From: Pseudomonas soli | GTDB taxonomy: Bacteria; Pseudomonadota; Gammaproteobacteria; Pseudomonadales; Pseudomonadaceae | Direction of reading: 5' to 3' | DNA length: 64,000 bases | Assembly: GCF_900110655.1 (NCBI RefSeq) | Contig: NZ_FOEQ01000003.1 | Span: forward strand, 434,001 to 498,000 | Shown: positions 1-9,576 of the stretch, piece by piece | How the letters are laid out: the number at the start of each line of letters is the position of its first letter | How positions within the stretch are numbered: position 1 is the first letter of the stretch | Notes under the pieces: model-generated | The model's database searches: none | Told to the model about the DNA's origin: nothing | The model's input: only the letters and a program-made list of their open reading frames with translations | Made by a program: the position numbers and the translations under genes

Positions 1-547
1 CGTCGATCAGGTACACCTGGGTCGACTGCGGGCGCTTGCCGGAAATCGGCGAGCGTGGCGGCTGCGGGCGGCCGTTCACGTTCTCCTGGTCGATCAGGTA
101 GAACTCCAGCTCGAACGCGGCGCAGATGGTCAGGCCCAGGTCGGTGAACTTGCTCACCACCTGGCGCAGTACTTCACGGGGGTCTGCGAAGAACGGCTCG
201 CCTTCGATCTCGTGCATGGTCATCAGCAGCTGCGCGGTCGGGCGCTTCTGCCAAGGCTCGTTGCAGAGAGTGTCGGGGATCGGGTAGCAGATACGGTCGG
301 CATCGCCGATGTCCAGGCCCAGGCCTGTGCTTTCGACGGTTGAACCGTTGATATCCAGGGCGAAGAGGGAGGCCGGCAGGTTGATGCCTTTCTCGTAAAC
401 CTTGTGGAGGCTGGTGCGCTCTATGCGCTTGCCGCGCACCACACCATTCATATCTGCAATCAGAAGGTCAACGTAGAGAACCTCAGGATGTTCCTTAAGG
501 AACGCGTTCGCTTCGTTAAGCTGAACGGCACGCGGGGGTACCGACAT
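1..547 (-). CDS. Glutamine synthetase family protein (gamma-glutamylpolyamine synthetase type), 3' part outside window
   Basis: The visible 182 N-terminal residues resemble the glutamine synthetase family. They show the N-terminal beta-grasp region (residues 20-110) and the start of the catalytic domain, with the metal-binding Glu-x-Glu at residues 146 and 148 (FELEFYL). The start is the ATG at 545-547, read on the minus strand behind AAAGGTG. It is divergent from a spuB-like gene, the position held by spuI in P. aeruginosa, which suggests ATP-dependent glutamylation of putrescine or another polyamine. The rest of the gene lies left of base 1, so catalytic completeness cannot be judged. The subfamily assignment is inference from context. 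Confidence 0.85.
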   Translation of the reverse strand, partial: MSVPPRAVQLNEANAFLKEHPEVLYVDLLIADMNGVVRGKRIERTSLHKVYEKGINLPASLFALDINGSTVESTGLGLDIGDADRICYPIPDTLCNEPWQKRPTAQLLMTMHEIEGEPFFADPREVLRQVVSKFTDLGLTICAAFELEFYLIDQENVNGRPQPPRSPISGKRPQSTQVYLID

Positions 548-1214
548 GATGCAACACCTTTGTTGTTAAAAATATCAATCAAGGGGGGCTTGCAACCCCA
601 GTCAATCGGAAAGACCAGGTTAAGTCAAGCCAGCACCCTGATGCCCTTAAATGGCACATCTACGGCAGATTTGCTGCATCTCGGGGCGTGCCATTATCCG
701 CTATTTTCGACTTGAAGGGTTATCCCGAGCGGGGCGTGTTTTATTTTTTACGGGGGAGTTGTGTAAAAAAATGAACGAGGCTAAGCTCGGCATCAACCCA
801 GAACACAATAATACGAGGGTCACATGGTCCGCCTGTCGAGACCTGCCAGCGCCGCATGCACGGTGCGTTCAGGTACATCTCCCGGTTGCCGTCCGGTCAC
901 TGCACGCCTGCTTCGAAGGTGCGCCGCGCTGGCCGCAATAATTGACGGTTCGCTTGAAAAAGCCATGCCTCGTAACGCTTTAGCGCAACACCTCCTTTCC
1001 TTCTGCCCTTCGTTTTCTATCCGGACGCGCGCCCATGGCGTGTATCCATTGTCGTCCTGCGCGAGGGTTTTTGCTTTAGCCATGCACAGCATCCAGAATC
1101 AAGGCGCGGGCCTGTCCTGGCCCCTCGGCGCGCTGCGCGCCGACTTTGTCCGACGCTTGGCGTCAGTGGCCGCCGGTTGCCGCCAACCGCGCCACATTAC
1201 CTCCTGAGGTATTT
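548..1214. promoter_or_regulatory. 667-bp divergent intergenic region between two polyamine ligase genes; no convincing gene
   Basis: This gap separates the minus-strand glutamine synthetase gene from spuB and must hold both promoters. The half nearest the minus-strand gene is AT-rich for this genome (around 560-590 and 735-775, with T and A runs). An open frame at 824-1207 has no good ribosome site and a composition typical of chance ORFs in GC-rich DNA, and a minus-strand frame at 820-1092 mirrors it. I could not place -35/-10 or -24/-12 elements with confidence. The spuA amidotransferase gene that precedes spuB in P. aeruginosa is absent here. Confidence 0.5.
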
Positions 1215-2573
1215 ATGAGTAACAACCTCGACCAGCTCACCGATTGGTTGAAAGAGCACAAGATCACCGAAGTGGAATGCCTGATCAGCGACCTGACCGG
1301 TATCACCCGCGGCAAGATCTCGCCCACCAACAAATTCATCGCCGAAAAGGGCATGCGCCTGCCCGAGAGCGTGCTGCTGCAGACCGTGACCGGCGATTAC
1401 GTCGACGATGACATCTATTACGAACTGCTCGACCCGGCCGATATCGACATGATCTGCCGCCCCGACGAGAACGCGGTGTTTCTCGTGCCATGGGCCATCG
1501 AGCCGACCGCCCAGGTGATCCACGACACCTACGACAAGAAGGGCAACCCGGTCGAGCTGTCGCCGCGCAACGTGCTGAAGAAGGTCCTTAAACTCTACGC
1601 AGACAAAGGCTGGCAGCCTATCGTCGCCCCCGAGATGGAGTTCTACCTGACCAAGCGTAGCGAAGACCCGGACTTTCCGCTGCAGCCGCCGGTGGGCCGT
1701 TCCGGCCGCCCGGAAACCGGCCGACAGTCGTTCTCCATCGAGGCGGCCAACGAATTCGACCCACTGTTCGAGGACGTCTACGACTGGTGCGAGCTGCAGC
1801 AGCTGGACCTCGACACGCTGATCCACGAGGACGGCACCGCGCAGATGGAAATCAACTTCCGTCATGGCGACGCCCTGCACCTGGCCGACCAGATCCTGGT
1901 GTTCAAACGCACCATGCGCGAGGCGGCGCTCAAGCACAACGTGGCCGCCACCTTCATGGCCAAGCCGATGACCGGCGAGCCGGGCAGCGCCATGCACCTG
2001 CACCAGAGCGTGGTAGATGCCGTCACCGGCAAGAACATCTTCTCCAACGCCGACGGCAGCATGAGCGAGTTGTTCCTCAATCACATCGGCGGCCTGCAGA
2101 AGTTCATCCCCGAGGCGCTGCCGCTGTTCGCCCCCAACGTCAACTCGTTCCGCCGCTTCCTGCCGGACACCTCCGCGCCGGTGAACGTCGAGTGGGGCGA
2201 AGAGAACCGCACCGTCGGCTTGCGCGTACCGGATGCCGGGCCGCAGAACCGCCGGGTCGAGAACCGCCTGCCGGGCGCCGACGCCAACCCGTACCTGGCC
2301 ATCGCCGCCAGCCTGCTGTGCGGCTATATCGGCATGGTCGAAGGCATCGAGGCCAGCGCGCCAGTCCAGGGCCGCGGCTACGAGCGCCGAAACCTGCGCC
2401 TGCCGCTGACCATCGAGGACGCCCTCGAGCGCATGGAAATCAGCCGTGCGCTGGAGCAGTACCTGGGCAAGAAATTCATCACCGGCTACGTCGCCACCAA
2501 GCGCGCCGAGCACGAGAACTTCAAGCGCGTCATCAGCTCCTGGGAGCGAGAGTTCCTGCTGTTTGCTGTGTGA
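1215..2573 (+). CDS. spuB: Gamma-glutamylpolyamine synthetase SpuB, glutamine synthetase family
   Basis: A 452-residue glutamine-synthetase-fold ligase that would attach glutamate to a polyamine amine using ATP, the first step of the glutamylated putrescine/spermidine route. Visible marks are the N-terminal GS domain (MSNNLDQLTDW onward), the metal-binding Glu140-x-Glu142 (APEMEFYL), the nucleotide/metal strand around GSAMHLHQS, and the conserved VENRLPGADANPYL segment near the C-terminus. I start it at ATG 1215, behind TGAGGT, rather than at an in-frame start 23 codons earlier whose added residues look non-coding. It is followed after 48 bases by spuC, as in other pseudomonads. The exact amine substrate cannot be read from sequence. 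Confidence 0.92.
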   Translation: MSNNLDQLTDWLKEHKITEVECLISDLTGITRGKISPTNKFIAEKGMRLPESVLLQTVTGDYVDDDIYYELLDPADIDMICRPDENAVFLVPWAIEPTAQVIHDTYDKKGNPVELSPRNVLKKVLKLYADKGWQPIVAPEMEFYLTKRSEDPDFPLQPPVGRSGRPETGRQSFSIEAANEFDPLFEDVYDWCELQQLDLDTLIHEDGTAQMEINFRHGDALHLADQILVFKRTMREAALKHNVAATFMAKPMTGEPGSAMHLHQSVVDAVTGKNIFSNADGSMSELFLNHIGGLQKFIPEALPLFAPNVNSFRRFLPDTSAPVNVEWGEENRTVGLRVPDAGPQNRRVENRLPGADANPYLAIAASLLCGYIGMVEGIEASAPVQGRGYERRNLRLPLTIEDALERMEISRALEQYLGKKFITGYVATKRAEHENFKRVISSWEREFLLFAV

Positions 2574-2621
2574 TCAACCCTGAGGCCGCCAGGGCGCGGC
2601 CACCGGACCATGGAGAAGCAC

Positions 2622-3983
2622 ATGAGCGTCAACAACCCGCAAACCCGTGAATGGCAAACCCTGAGCGGCGAGCACCACCTTGCACCTTTCAGCGACTACA
2701 AACAGCTGAAGGAAAAGGGGCCGCGCATCATCACCAAGGCGCAGGGTGTGCATTTGTGGGACAGCGAGGGGCACAAGATCCTCGACGGCATGGCCGGCCT
2801 GTGGTGCGTGGCGGTCGGCTATGGCCGTGAAGAGCTGGTACGGGCGGCGGAGCAGCAGATGCGCGAGCTGCCGTACTACAACCTGTTCTTCCAGACGGCC
2901 CACCCGCCGGCGCTGGAGCTGGCCAAGGCGATCACCGACGTGGCGCCTGCCGGCATGACCCATGTGTTCTTCACCGGCTCCGGCTCCGAGGGCAACGACA
3001 CCGTGCTACGCATGGTCCGCCACTACTGGGCGCTCAAGGGCAAGCCGGGCAAGCAGACGATCATCGGTCGCATCAACGGTTACCACGGTTCCACCGTCGC
3101 CGGTGCGAGCCTGGGCGGCATGAGCGGCATGCACGAGCAGGGCGGCCTGCCGATCCCGGGCATCGTGCATATCCCGCAGCCGTACTGGTTCGGCGAGGGT
3201 GGCGACATGACCCCGGATGAGTTCGGCGTATGGGCCGCCGAGCAGCTGGAGAAGAAAATTCTCGAAGTCGGCGAGGACAATGTCGCCGCCTTCATCGCCG
3301 AGCCGATCCAGGGCGCCGGCGGGGTGATCATTCCGCCAGACACCTACTGGCCGAAGATCAAGGAAATCCTCGCCAAGTACGACATCCTCTTCGTTGCCGA
3401 CGAAGTGATCTGCGGTTTCGGCCGCACTGGCGAGTGGTTCGGCTCCGACTACTACGGCCTTGAACCCGACCTGATGACCATCGCCAAGGGCCTGACTTCC
3501 GGTTACATCCCCATGGGTGGTGTGATCGTGCGTGACACTGTGGCCAAGGTGATCAGCGAAGGCGGCGATTTCAACCATGGCTTCACCTACTCCGGCCACC
3601 CTGTGGCGGCAGCGGTGGGCCTGGAAAACCTGCGCATCCTGCGTGACGAGCAGATCGTCGAGAAGGCCCGCGATGAAGTGGCACCCTACTTGCAAAAACG
3701 ACTGCGTGAGCTGCAGGACCACCCACTGGTGGGCGAGGTGCGCGGCCTGGGCCTGCTCGGCGCGATCGAGCTGGTCAAGGACAAGGCCACCCGCAGCCGT
3801 TACGAGGGCAAGGGCGTGGGCATGGTCTGCCGCAACTTCTGCTTCGACAACGGCCTGATCATGCGCGCCGTCGGCGACACCATGATCATCGCGCCGCCGC
3901 TGGTGATCAGCCGCGAAGAAGTGGACGAGCTGGTGGAAAAGGCGCGCAAGTGCCTGGATTTGACGTACGAAGCGATTAAATGA
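2622..3983 (+). CDS. spuC: Polyamine:pyruvate aminotransferase SpuC
   Basis: A class III, PLP-dependent transaminase of 453 residues that moves the terminal amino group of putrescine or related polyamines to pyruvate, giving an aminoaldehyde and alanine. The PLP lysine is Lys289 in MTIAKGLTSGY, preceded by the cofactor aspartate in FVADEVICGFGRTG. GSGSEGNDTVLRMVRHYW forms the phosphate-binding region. The ATG at 2622 is preferred over the ATG at 2610 because GGAGAAG (2612-2618) sits at normal spacing before it. It lies between spuB and the uptake genes, so uptake and degradation of polyamines are genetically linked. Confidence 0.94.
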   Translation: MSVNNPQTREWQTLSGEHHLAPFSDYKQLKEKGPRIITKAQGVHLWDSEGHKILDGMAGLWCVAVGYGREELVRAAEQQMRELPYYNLFFQTAHPPALELAKAITDVAPAGMTHVFFTGSGSEGNDTVLRMVRHYWALKGKPGKQTIIGRINGYHGSTVAGASLGGMSGMHEQGGLPIPGIVHIPQPYWFGEGGDMTPDEFGVWAAEQLEKKILEVGEDNVAAFIAEPIQGAGGVIIPPDTYWPKIKEILAKYDILFVADEVICGFGRTGEWFGSDYYGLEPDLMTIAKGLTSGYIPMGGVIVRDTVAKVISEGGDFNHGFTYSGHPVAAAVGLENLRILRDEQIVEKARDEVAPYLQKRLRELQDHPLVGEVRGLGLLGAIELVKDKATRSRYEGKGVGMVCRNFCFDNGLIMRAVGDTMIIAPPLVISREEVDELVEKARKCLDLTYEAIK

Positions 3984-4017
3984 CGGTCTGCTAGGCTGGC
4001 GAGGTGACATTAAGTCC

Positions 4018-4056
4018 GTTACAGGCGCTGCTTTTGTTGAAACAGCGCCTTGTAAC
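4018..4056 (+). terminator. Stem-loop between spuC and spuD (attenuator or mRNA-stability element)
   Basis: GTTACAGGCGCTG (4018-4030) pairs with CAGCGCCTTGTAAC (4043-4056) with one bulged base and a T-rich loop. No long T run follows, so it may stabilise or attenuate a longer transcript rather than end it. It sits in the 169-base gap between the catabolic gene and the transport genes. Confidence 0.6.
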
Positions 4057-4152
4057 TTGCCAGACTAACGGCTGTTTCAGTCGCCCAGCGCGTGACCCGT
4101 GGGACCTGGCTGCTGAACAGATGGCTTGATAATAAATTCTGGAGCATTACGC

Positions 4153-5250
4153 ATGAAGAAATTGGGCAAGACGCTGCTGGCCGCCGCCCTTATGGGTGCC
4201 ATGGCCACCGCTGTTCAGGCTGACGACAAGGTGCTGCACGTCTACAACTGGTCGGACTATATCGCCCCGGACACCGTGGCCAACTTCGAGAAAGAGACCG
4301 GCATCAAGGTCGTCTACGACGTCTTCGACAGCAACGAGACTCTTGAAGCCAAGCTGCTGGCGGGCAAGTCGGGTTACGACATCGTCGTGCCGTCCAACAA
4401 CTTCCTGGCCAAGCAGATCAAGGCCGGCGTCTATCAGGAGCTGGACCGCTCCAAGCTGCCGAGCTGGAAAAACCTCGACCCGGCCCTGCTCAAGGCGGTC
4501 GGCGATGCCAGCGACCCGGGCAACAAGTACGCCTTCCCCTACATGTGGGGCTCCATCGGCATCGGCTACAACCCGGAGAAGGTCAAGGCCGCGCTGGGCG
4601 TCGACAAGATCGACTCGTGGGACGTGGTGTTCAAGCCAGAGAACATCGCCAAGCTCAAGAGCTGCGGCGTGAGCTTCCTCGATGCGCCGACAGAGATGAT
4701 CCCGGCCGCGCTGCACTACCTGGGCAAACCGAGCGACAGCACCAAGAAAGAAGACCTGAAGGCGGCCGAGGACCTGTTCCTGAAAATCCGCCCTTCGATC
4801 ACCTACTTCCACTCTTCCAAGTACATCTCGGACCTGGCCAACGGCAACATCTGCGTGGCCGTGGGTTACTCGGGTGACCTGGAGCAGTCCAAGGCCCGTG
4901 CCCACGAGGCCGGCGACAAGGTCAAGCTGAGCTATGTCATTCCGAAGGAAGGTGCTGGCACCTTCTATGACATGGTCGCCATCCCGAAAGATGCCGAGAA
5001 CGTCGACGCCGCCTACAAGTTCATGGAATACCTGCTGCAGCCGAAAGTGATGGCCGGTATTACCAACGCCGTGCGTTTCCCGAACGGTAACAAGGCAGCC
5101 ACCGAGTTCGTCGACAAGGACATTACCAGCGATGCGGCGATCTACCCTTCCGAGGAAGTGAAAGCGCAGCTCTACGCGATCAAGGCGCCCGAGAAGACCG
5201 CCCAGCGCGAGATCACCCGCAGCTGGACCAAGATCAAGTCGGGCAAGTAA
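4153..5250 (+). CDS. spuD: Periplasmic polyamine-binding protein SpuD (putrescine type)
   Basis: A PotF/SpuD-family solute-binding protein of 365 residues with a signal peptide cleaved near AVQA|DDK (residue 23). It begins with the family-typical [13 protein letters not shown] and ends [11 protein letters not shown]. Phe271, in GTFYDMVA, falls where P. aeruginosa SpuD has the phenylalanine reported to favour putrescine, while the neighbouring paralogue has tryptophan. ATG 4153 follows GGAG at 4141; the in-frame ATG at 4126 would spoil the signal peptide. It delivers ligand to the SpuFGH transporter downstream. Ligand assignment is by this residue and by gene order, not by experiment. Confidence 0.92.
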   Translation: MKKLGKTLLAAALMGAMATAVQADDKVLHVYNWSDYIAPDTVANFEKETGIKVVYDVFDSNETLEAKLLAGKSGYDIVVPSNNFLAKQIKAGVYQELDRSKLPSWKNLDPALLKAVGDASDPGNKYAFPYMWGSIGIGYNPEKVKAALGVDKIDSWDVVFKPENIAKLKSCGVSFLDAPTEMIPAALHYLGKPSDSTKKEDLKAAEDLFLKIRPSITYFHSSKYISDLANGNICVAVGYSGDLEQSKARAHEAGDKVKLSYVIPKEGAGTFYDMVAIPKDAENVDAAYKFMEYLLQPKVMAGITNAVRFPNGNKAATEFVDKDITSDAAIYPSEEVKAQLYAIKAPEKTAQREITRSWTKIKSGK

Positions 5251-5264
5251 GCCCGATGCGGCAA

Positions 5265-5294
5265 CCTCTGGGCCGGGCTTTTCCGGCCCAGAGG
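5265..5294 (+). terminator. Perfect 12-bp stem-loop after spuD
   Basis: CCTCTGGGCCGG (5265-5276) and CCGGCCCAGAGG (5283-5294) form a perfect 12-bp stem closing a GCTTTT loop. There is no following T run. A structure of this kind 3' of a binding-protein gene usually protects the upstream message and lowers downstream expression. It lies in the 161-base gap between the two binding-protein genes. Confidence 0.7.
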
Positions 5295-5339
5295 CCAGTA
5301 ACGGCAAATAAGTTTGCGGCATCCACGCCGTGAAGGTAA

Positions 5340-6506
<1,167 letters not shown>

Positions 6507-6514
6507 CAATCCAG

Positions 6515-6536
6515 GCCCGCCAGCGCAGCGGCGGGC
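6515..6536 (+). terminator. Stem-loop after spuE
   Basis: GCCCGCC (6515-6521) pairs with GGCGGGC (6530-6536) around an 8-base loop, with no T run. It precedes the ATPase gene by fewer than 30 bases, so it is more likely a processing or stability structure than a terminator. Confidence 0.5.
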
Positions 6537-6563
6537 ACACAAATCTTGTTGGGAGTTTCACTC

Positions 6564-7706
6564 ATGGCAGTTGCCTCCGGTGCCTATAAGAAAGCCCTCG
6601 AGGGTGGCCAGCAACCCAAGCAGGTGCTGGTCAAGATCGACCGGGTCACGAAAAAGTTCGACGAAACGGTAGCCGTGGACGATGTGTCCCTGGAAATCCG
6701 CAAGGGCGAGATTTTCGCCCTGCTGGGCGGCTCCGGTTCCGGCAAGTCCACCTTGCTGCGCATGCTGGCCGGTTTCGAGCGTCCGACCGAAGGGCGGATC
6801 TTCCTCGATGGCGTCGACATCACCGACATGCCGCCCTACGAGCGGCCGATCAACATGATGTTCCAGTCCTACGCGCTGTTCCCGCACATGACCGTGGCGC
6901 AGAACATCGCCTTCGGCCTGCAGCAGGACAAGATGCCCAAGGCCGAGATCGAGGCCCGCGTGGCCGAGATGCTCAAGCTGGTGCACATGACCCAGTACGC
7001 CAAGCGCAAGCCGCACCAGCTGTCCGGTGGCCAGCGCCAGCGCGTGGCCCTGGCCCGATCGCTGGCCAAGCGTCCCAAGCTGCTGCTGCTCGACGAGCCG
7101 ATGGGCGCGCTGGACAAGAAACTGCGCTCGCAGATGCAACTGGAGCTGGTGGAGATCATCGAGCGCGTGGGCGTGACCTGCGTGATGGTGACCCACGACC
7201 AGGAAGAGGCCATGACCATGGCCCAGCGCATCGCCATCATGCACCTGGGTTGGATCGCCCAGATCGGCAGCCCTATCGACGTCTACGAGACCCCGACCAG
7301 CCGCCTGGTCTGCGAGTTCATCGGCAACGTCAACCTGTTCGAGGGAGAGGTGGTCGACGACGCCGAAGGCCACGCGATCATTGCCAGCCCGGAACTGGAG
7401 CGCAAGATCTACGTCGGCCACGGTGTCACCACCTCGGTCGAGGACAAGCACATCACCTACGCCTTGCGCCCCGAGAAGCTGCTGGTCACCACCGAGCAGC
7501 CGACCTGCGAGCACAATTGGTCGCGCGGCAAGGTCCACGACATCGCCTACCTCGGCGGCCACTCGGTGTTCTACGTCGAGCTGCCCAGCGGCAAGATCGT
7601 CCAGTCGTTCGTCGCCAACGCCGAGCGCCAGGGCACCCGCCCGACCTGGGACGACGAAGTCTACGTGTGGTGGGAAGACGACAGCGGCGTGGTGCTGCGG
7701 TCATGA
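6564..7706 (+). CDS. spuF: Polyamine ABC transporter ATP-binding protein SpuF
   Basis: The ATPase of the polyamine importer, 380 residues. The order is Walker A GGSGSGKST (residues 55-63), Q-loop MFQSYALFPHMT, signature LSGGQRQR, Walker B LLLLDEP, H-loop VTHDQEEA and a C-terminal TOBE region, as expected for the PotA/PotG subfamily. I start it at ATG 6564 (MAVASGAYKK) behind GGGAG rather than six codons earlier. Its stop overlaps the start of the first permease gene as ATGA, so the three transporter genes are translationally coupled. Confidence 0.95.
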   Translation: MAVASGAYKKALEGGQQPKQVLVKIDRVTKKFDETVAVDDVSLEIRKGEIFALLGGSGSGKSTLLRMLAGFERPTEGRIFLDGVDITDMPPYERPINMMFQSYALFPHMTVAQNIAFGLQQDKMPKAEIEARVAEMLKLVHMTQYAKRKPHQLSGGQRQRVALARSLAKRPKLLLLDEPMGALDKKLRSQMQLELVEIIERVGVTCVMVTHDQEEAMTMAQRIAIMHLGWIAQIGSPIDVYETPTSRLVCEFIGNVNLFEGEVVDDAEGHAIIASPELERKIYVGHGVTTSVEDKHITYALRPEKLLVTTEQPTCEHNWSRGKVHDIAYLGGHSVFYVELPSGKIVQSFVANAERQGTRPTWDDEVYVWWEDDSGVVLRS

Positions 7707-8623
7707 AAATCCGCAAGCTCAAGCGAGCGTTCCAGCGCCTTGTCCCGGAGGGGCGGCACCTGGTGATCGGCGTGCCGTTCATCTGGCTGTTCCTGTTCTT
7801 CATGCTGCCGTTCTTCATCGTCCTGAAGATCAGCTTTGCCGAAGCCGATGTGGCCATCCCGCCGTACACCGAGATCTACACCTACCTGGAAGGCAAGGTC
7901 CAGCTGGTGCTGAACCTGGCCAACTATGGCCTGCTGACCGAGGACGAGCTGTACATCGCGGCCTACCTCGGCTCGCTCAAGGTGGCCTTCTTCAGCACCT
8001 TGCTCTGCCTGCTGATCGGCTACCCGATGGCCTACGCCATCTCCAAGGCCAGGAAAGAGTCGCAGACCGTCCTGCTGCTGCTGATCATGATGCCGACCTG
8101 GACTGCGATCCTGATCCGCGTCTACGCCTGGATGGGCATCCTCAGCAACAACGGCCTGCTCAACAGCTTCCTGCTGTGGCTGGGGCTGATCGACCAACCG
8201 CTGCAGATCCTCAACACTAACCTGGCGGTGTATATCGGCGTGGTCTATTCGTACCTGCCGTTCATGATCCTGCCGTTGTACGCCAACCTGGTGAAGCACG
8301 ACGAGAGCCTGCTGGAAGCTGCATCGGACCTCGGTTCGAGCACCTTCAACAGCTTCTGGAAGATCACCGTGCCGCTGTCGAAAAACGGCATCATCGCCGG
8401 CTGCATGCTGGTTTTCATCCCGGTGGTGGGCGAATTCGTGATTCCTGAACTGCTCGGCGGCCCGGAAACCCTGATGATCGGTAAAGTGCTGTGGCAAGAG
8501 TTCTTCAACAACCGTGACTGGCCGGTGGCATCCGCGCTGGCGGTAGTGATGCTGGCGATCCTGATCGTACCGATCCTGCTGTTCAACCGCAGCCAGGCCA
8601 AAGAGATGGAGGGCCGCGCATGA
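7703..8623 (+). CDS. spuG: Polyamine ABC transporter permease SpuG
   Basis: A 306-residue inner-membrane permease with about six hydrophobic helices, starting at the ATGA overlap with spuF. The cytoplasmic EAA loop that contacts the ATPase reads LLEAASDLGSSTFNSFWKITVPLSKNG. An N-terminal hydrophilic stretch before the first helix (MKIRKLKRAFQRL) and a large first periplasmic loop match PotB/PotH proteins. It pairs with SpuH to form the channel. Confidence 0.94.
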   Translation: MKIRKLKRAFQRLVPEGRHLVIGVPFIWLFLFFMLPFFIVLKISFAEADVAIPPYTEIYTYLEGKVQLVLNLANYGLLTEDELYIAAYLGSLKVAFFSTLLCLLIGYPMAYAISKARKESQTVLLLLIMMPTWTAILIRVYAWMGILSNNGLLNSFLLWLGLIDQPLQILNTNLAVYIGVVYSYLPFMILPLYANLVKHDESLLEAASDLGSSTFNSFWKITVPLSKNGIIAGCMLVFIPVVGEFVIPELLGGPETLMIGKVLWQEFFNNRDWPVASALAVVMLAILIVPILLFNRSQAKEMEGRA

Positions 8624-9513
8624 AACGCTTCAGTTTCTCCAAGCTGATGCTGGTGCTCGGCTTGCTGTTCATCTACCTGCCGATGCTGATCCTGGTGATC
8701 TACTCGTTCAACGCCTCCAAGCTGGTGACGGTATGGGGCGGCTGGTCGGTGAAGTGGTACGTCGGCCTGCTCGACAACACCCAGCTGATGGGTTCGGTGA
8801 TGCGCTCGCTGGAGATCGCCTGCTACACGGCAGTGGCCGCGGTGGCGCTGGGTACCCTGGCGGCCTTCGTGCTGACCCGGGTCACCCGCTTCAAGGGCCG
8901 CACGCTGTTCGGTGGCCTGGTCACCGCGCCGTTGGTGATGCCCGAGGTGATCACCGGTCTGTCGCTGTTGCTGCTGTTCGTGGCCATGGCGCAGATGATC
9001 GGCTGGCCGCAGGAGCGTGGCATCGTCACCATCTGGATCGCCCACACCACATTCTGCGCCGCCTATGTGGCGGTGGTGGTGTCGGCACGCCTGCGCGAAC
9101 TGGACCTGTCCATCGAGGAGGCGGCCATGGACCTGGGGGCCAAGCCGTGGAAGGTGTTCTTCCTGATCACCATCCCGATGATCGCGCCGTCGCTGGCAGC
9201 GGGCGGCATGATGTCCTTCGCCCTGTCGCTGGATGACCTGGTGCTGGCTAGCTTCGTCTCCGGCCCAGGCTCGACCACCCTGCCGATGGAAGTGTTCTCG
9301 GCCGTGCGCCTGGGCGTGAAGCCGGAGATCAACGCCGTGGCCAGCCTGATCCTGCTGTCGGTGTCGCTGGTGACTTTCATGGTCTGGTACTTCAGCCGCC
9401 AGGCCGAGGAGCGTCGTCGTCGGGCGATCCAGCAGGCCATCGAGGAGGGCGCCGCGGCGAACGTCTCGCAGCCGCAGGTACGTCGTCCGGCCCAGGCCGC
9501 CGCGCAGGCCTGA
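8620..9513 (+). CDS. spuH: Polyamine ABC transporter permease SpuH
   Basis: The second PotC/PotI-type permease, 297 residues, with six predicted helices and the EAA loop IEEAAMDLGAKPWKVFFLITIP. It overlaps spuG by four bases (ATGA). The C-terminal tail after the last helix is charged and rich in Arg, Gln and Ala, longer than is usual for PotI, and looks unstructured. It is the last gene of the operon, ending just before a strong terminator. Confidence 0.94.
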   Translation: MKRFSFSKLMLVLGLLFIYLPMLILVIYSFNASKLVTVWGGWSVKWYVGLLDNTQLMGSVMRSLEIACYTAVAAVALGTLAAFVLTRVTRFKGRTLFGGLVTAPLVMPEVITGLSLLLLFVAMAQMIGWPQERGIVTIWIAHTTFCAAYVAVVVSARLRELDLSIEEAAMDLGAKPWKVFFLITIPMIAPSLAAGGMMSFALSLDDLVLASFVSGPGSTTLPMEVFSAVRLGVKPEINAVASLILLSVSLVTFMVWYFSRQAEERRRRAIQQAIEEGAAANVSQPQVRRPAQAAAQA

Positions 9514-9523
9514 GCCCTCGCAT

Positions 9524-9570
9524 CGCGGGGCAAGGCGCATCGCCGGTGTGCCGATGCGCCTTGCCCCGCG
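9524..9570. terminator. 19-bp perfect inverted repeat; bidirectional terminator with REP-like core
   Basis: The arms at 9524-9542 and 9552-9570 are perfectly complementary (left arm starts CGCGGGGCAAGG) around a 9-base loop, followed on the plus strand by TCTTTT. It lies between the ends of two convergent genes and can stop transcription from both. The GCGGGGCAAG core is shared with other palindromes in this window. Confidence 0.85.
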
Positions 9571-9576
9571 GTCTTT

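Noticed and set aside
824..1207. 127-residue plus-strand frame upstream of spuB
   Set aside because: No ribosome site, no recognisable domain and an arginine/alanine-rich random composition; a minus-strand frame mirrors it.
1197..2513. 438-residue open frame antisense to spuB
   Set aside because: It mirrors spuB in a GC-rich genome, has shadow-type composition rich in Val, Ala, Gly and His, and has no domain or ribosome site. Similar long antisense frames cover triC, cadA and several other genes and were dismissed for the same reason.
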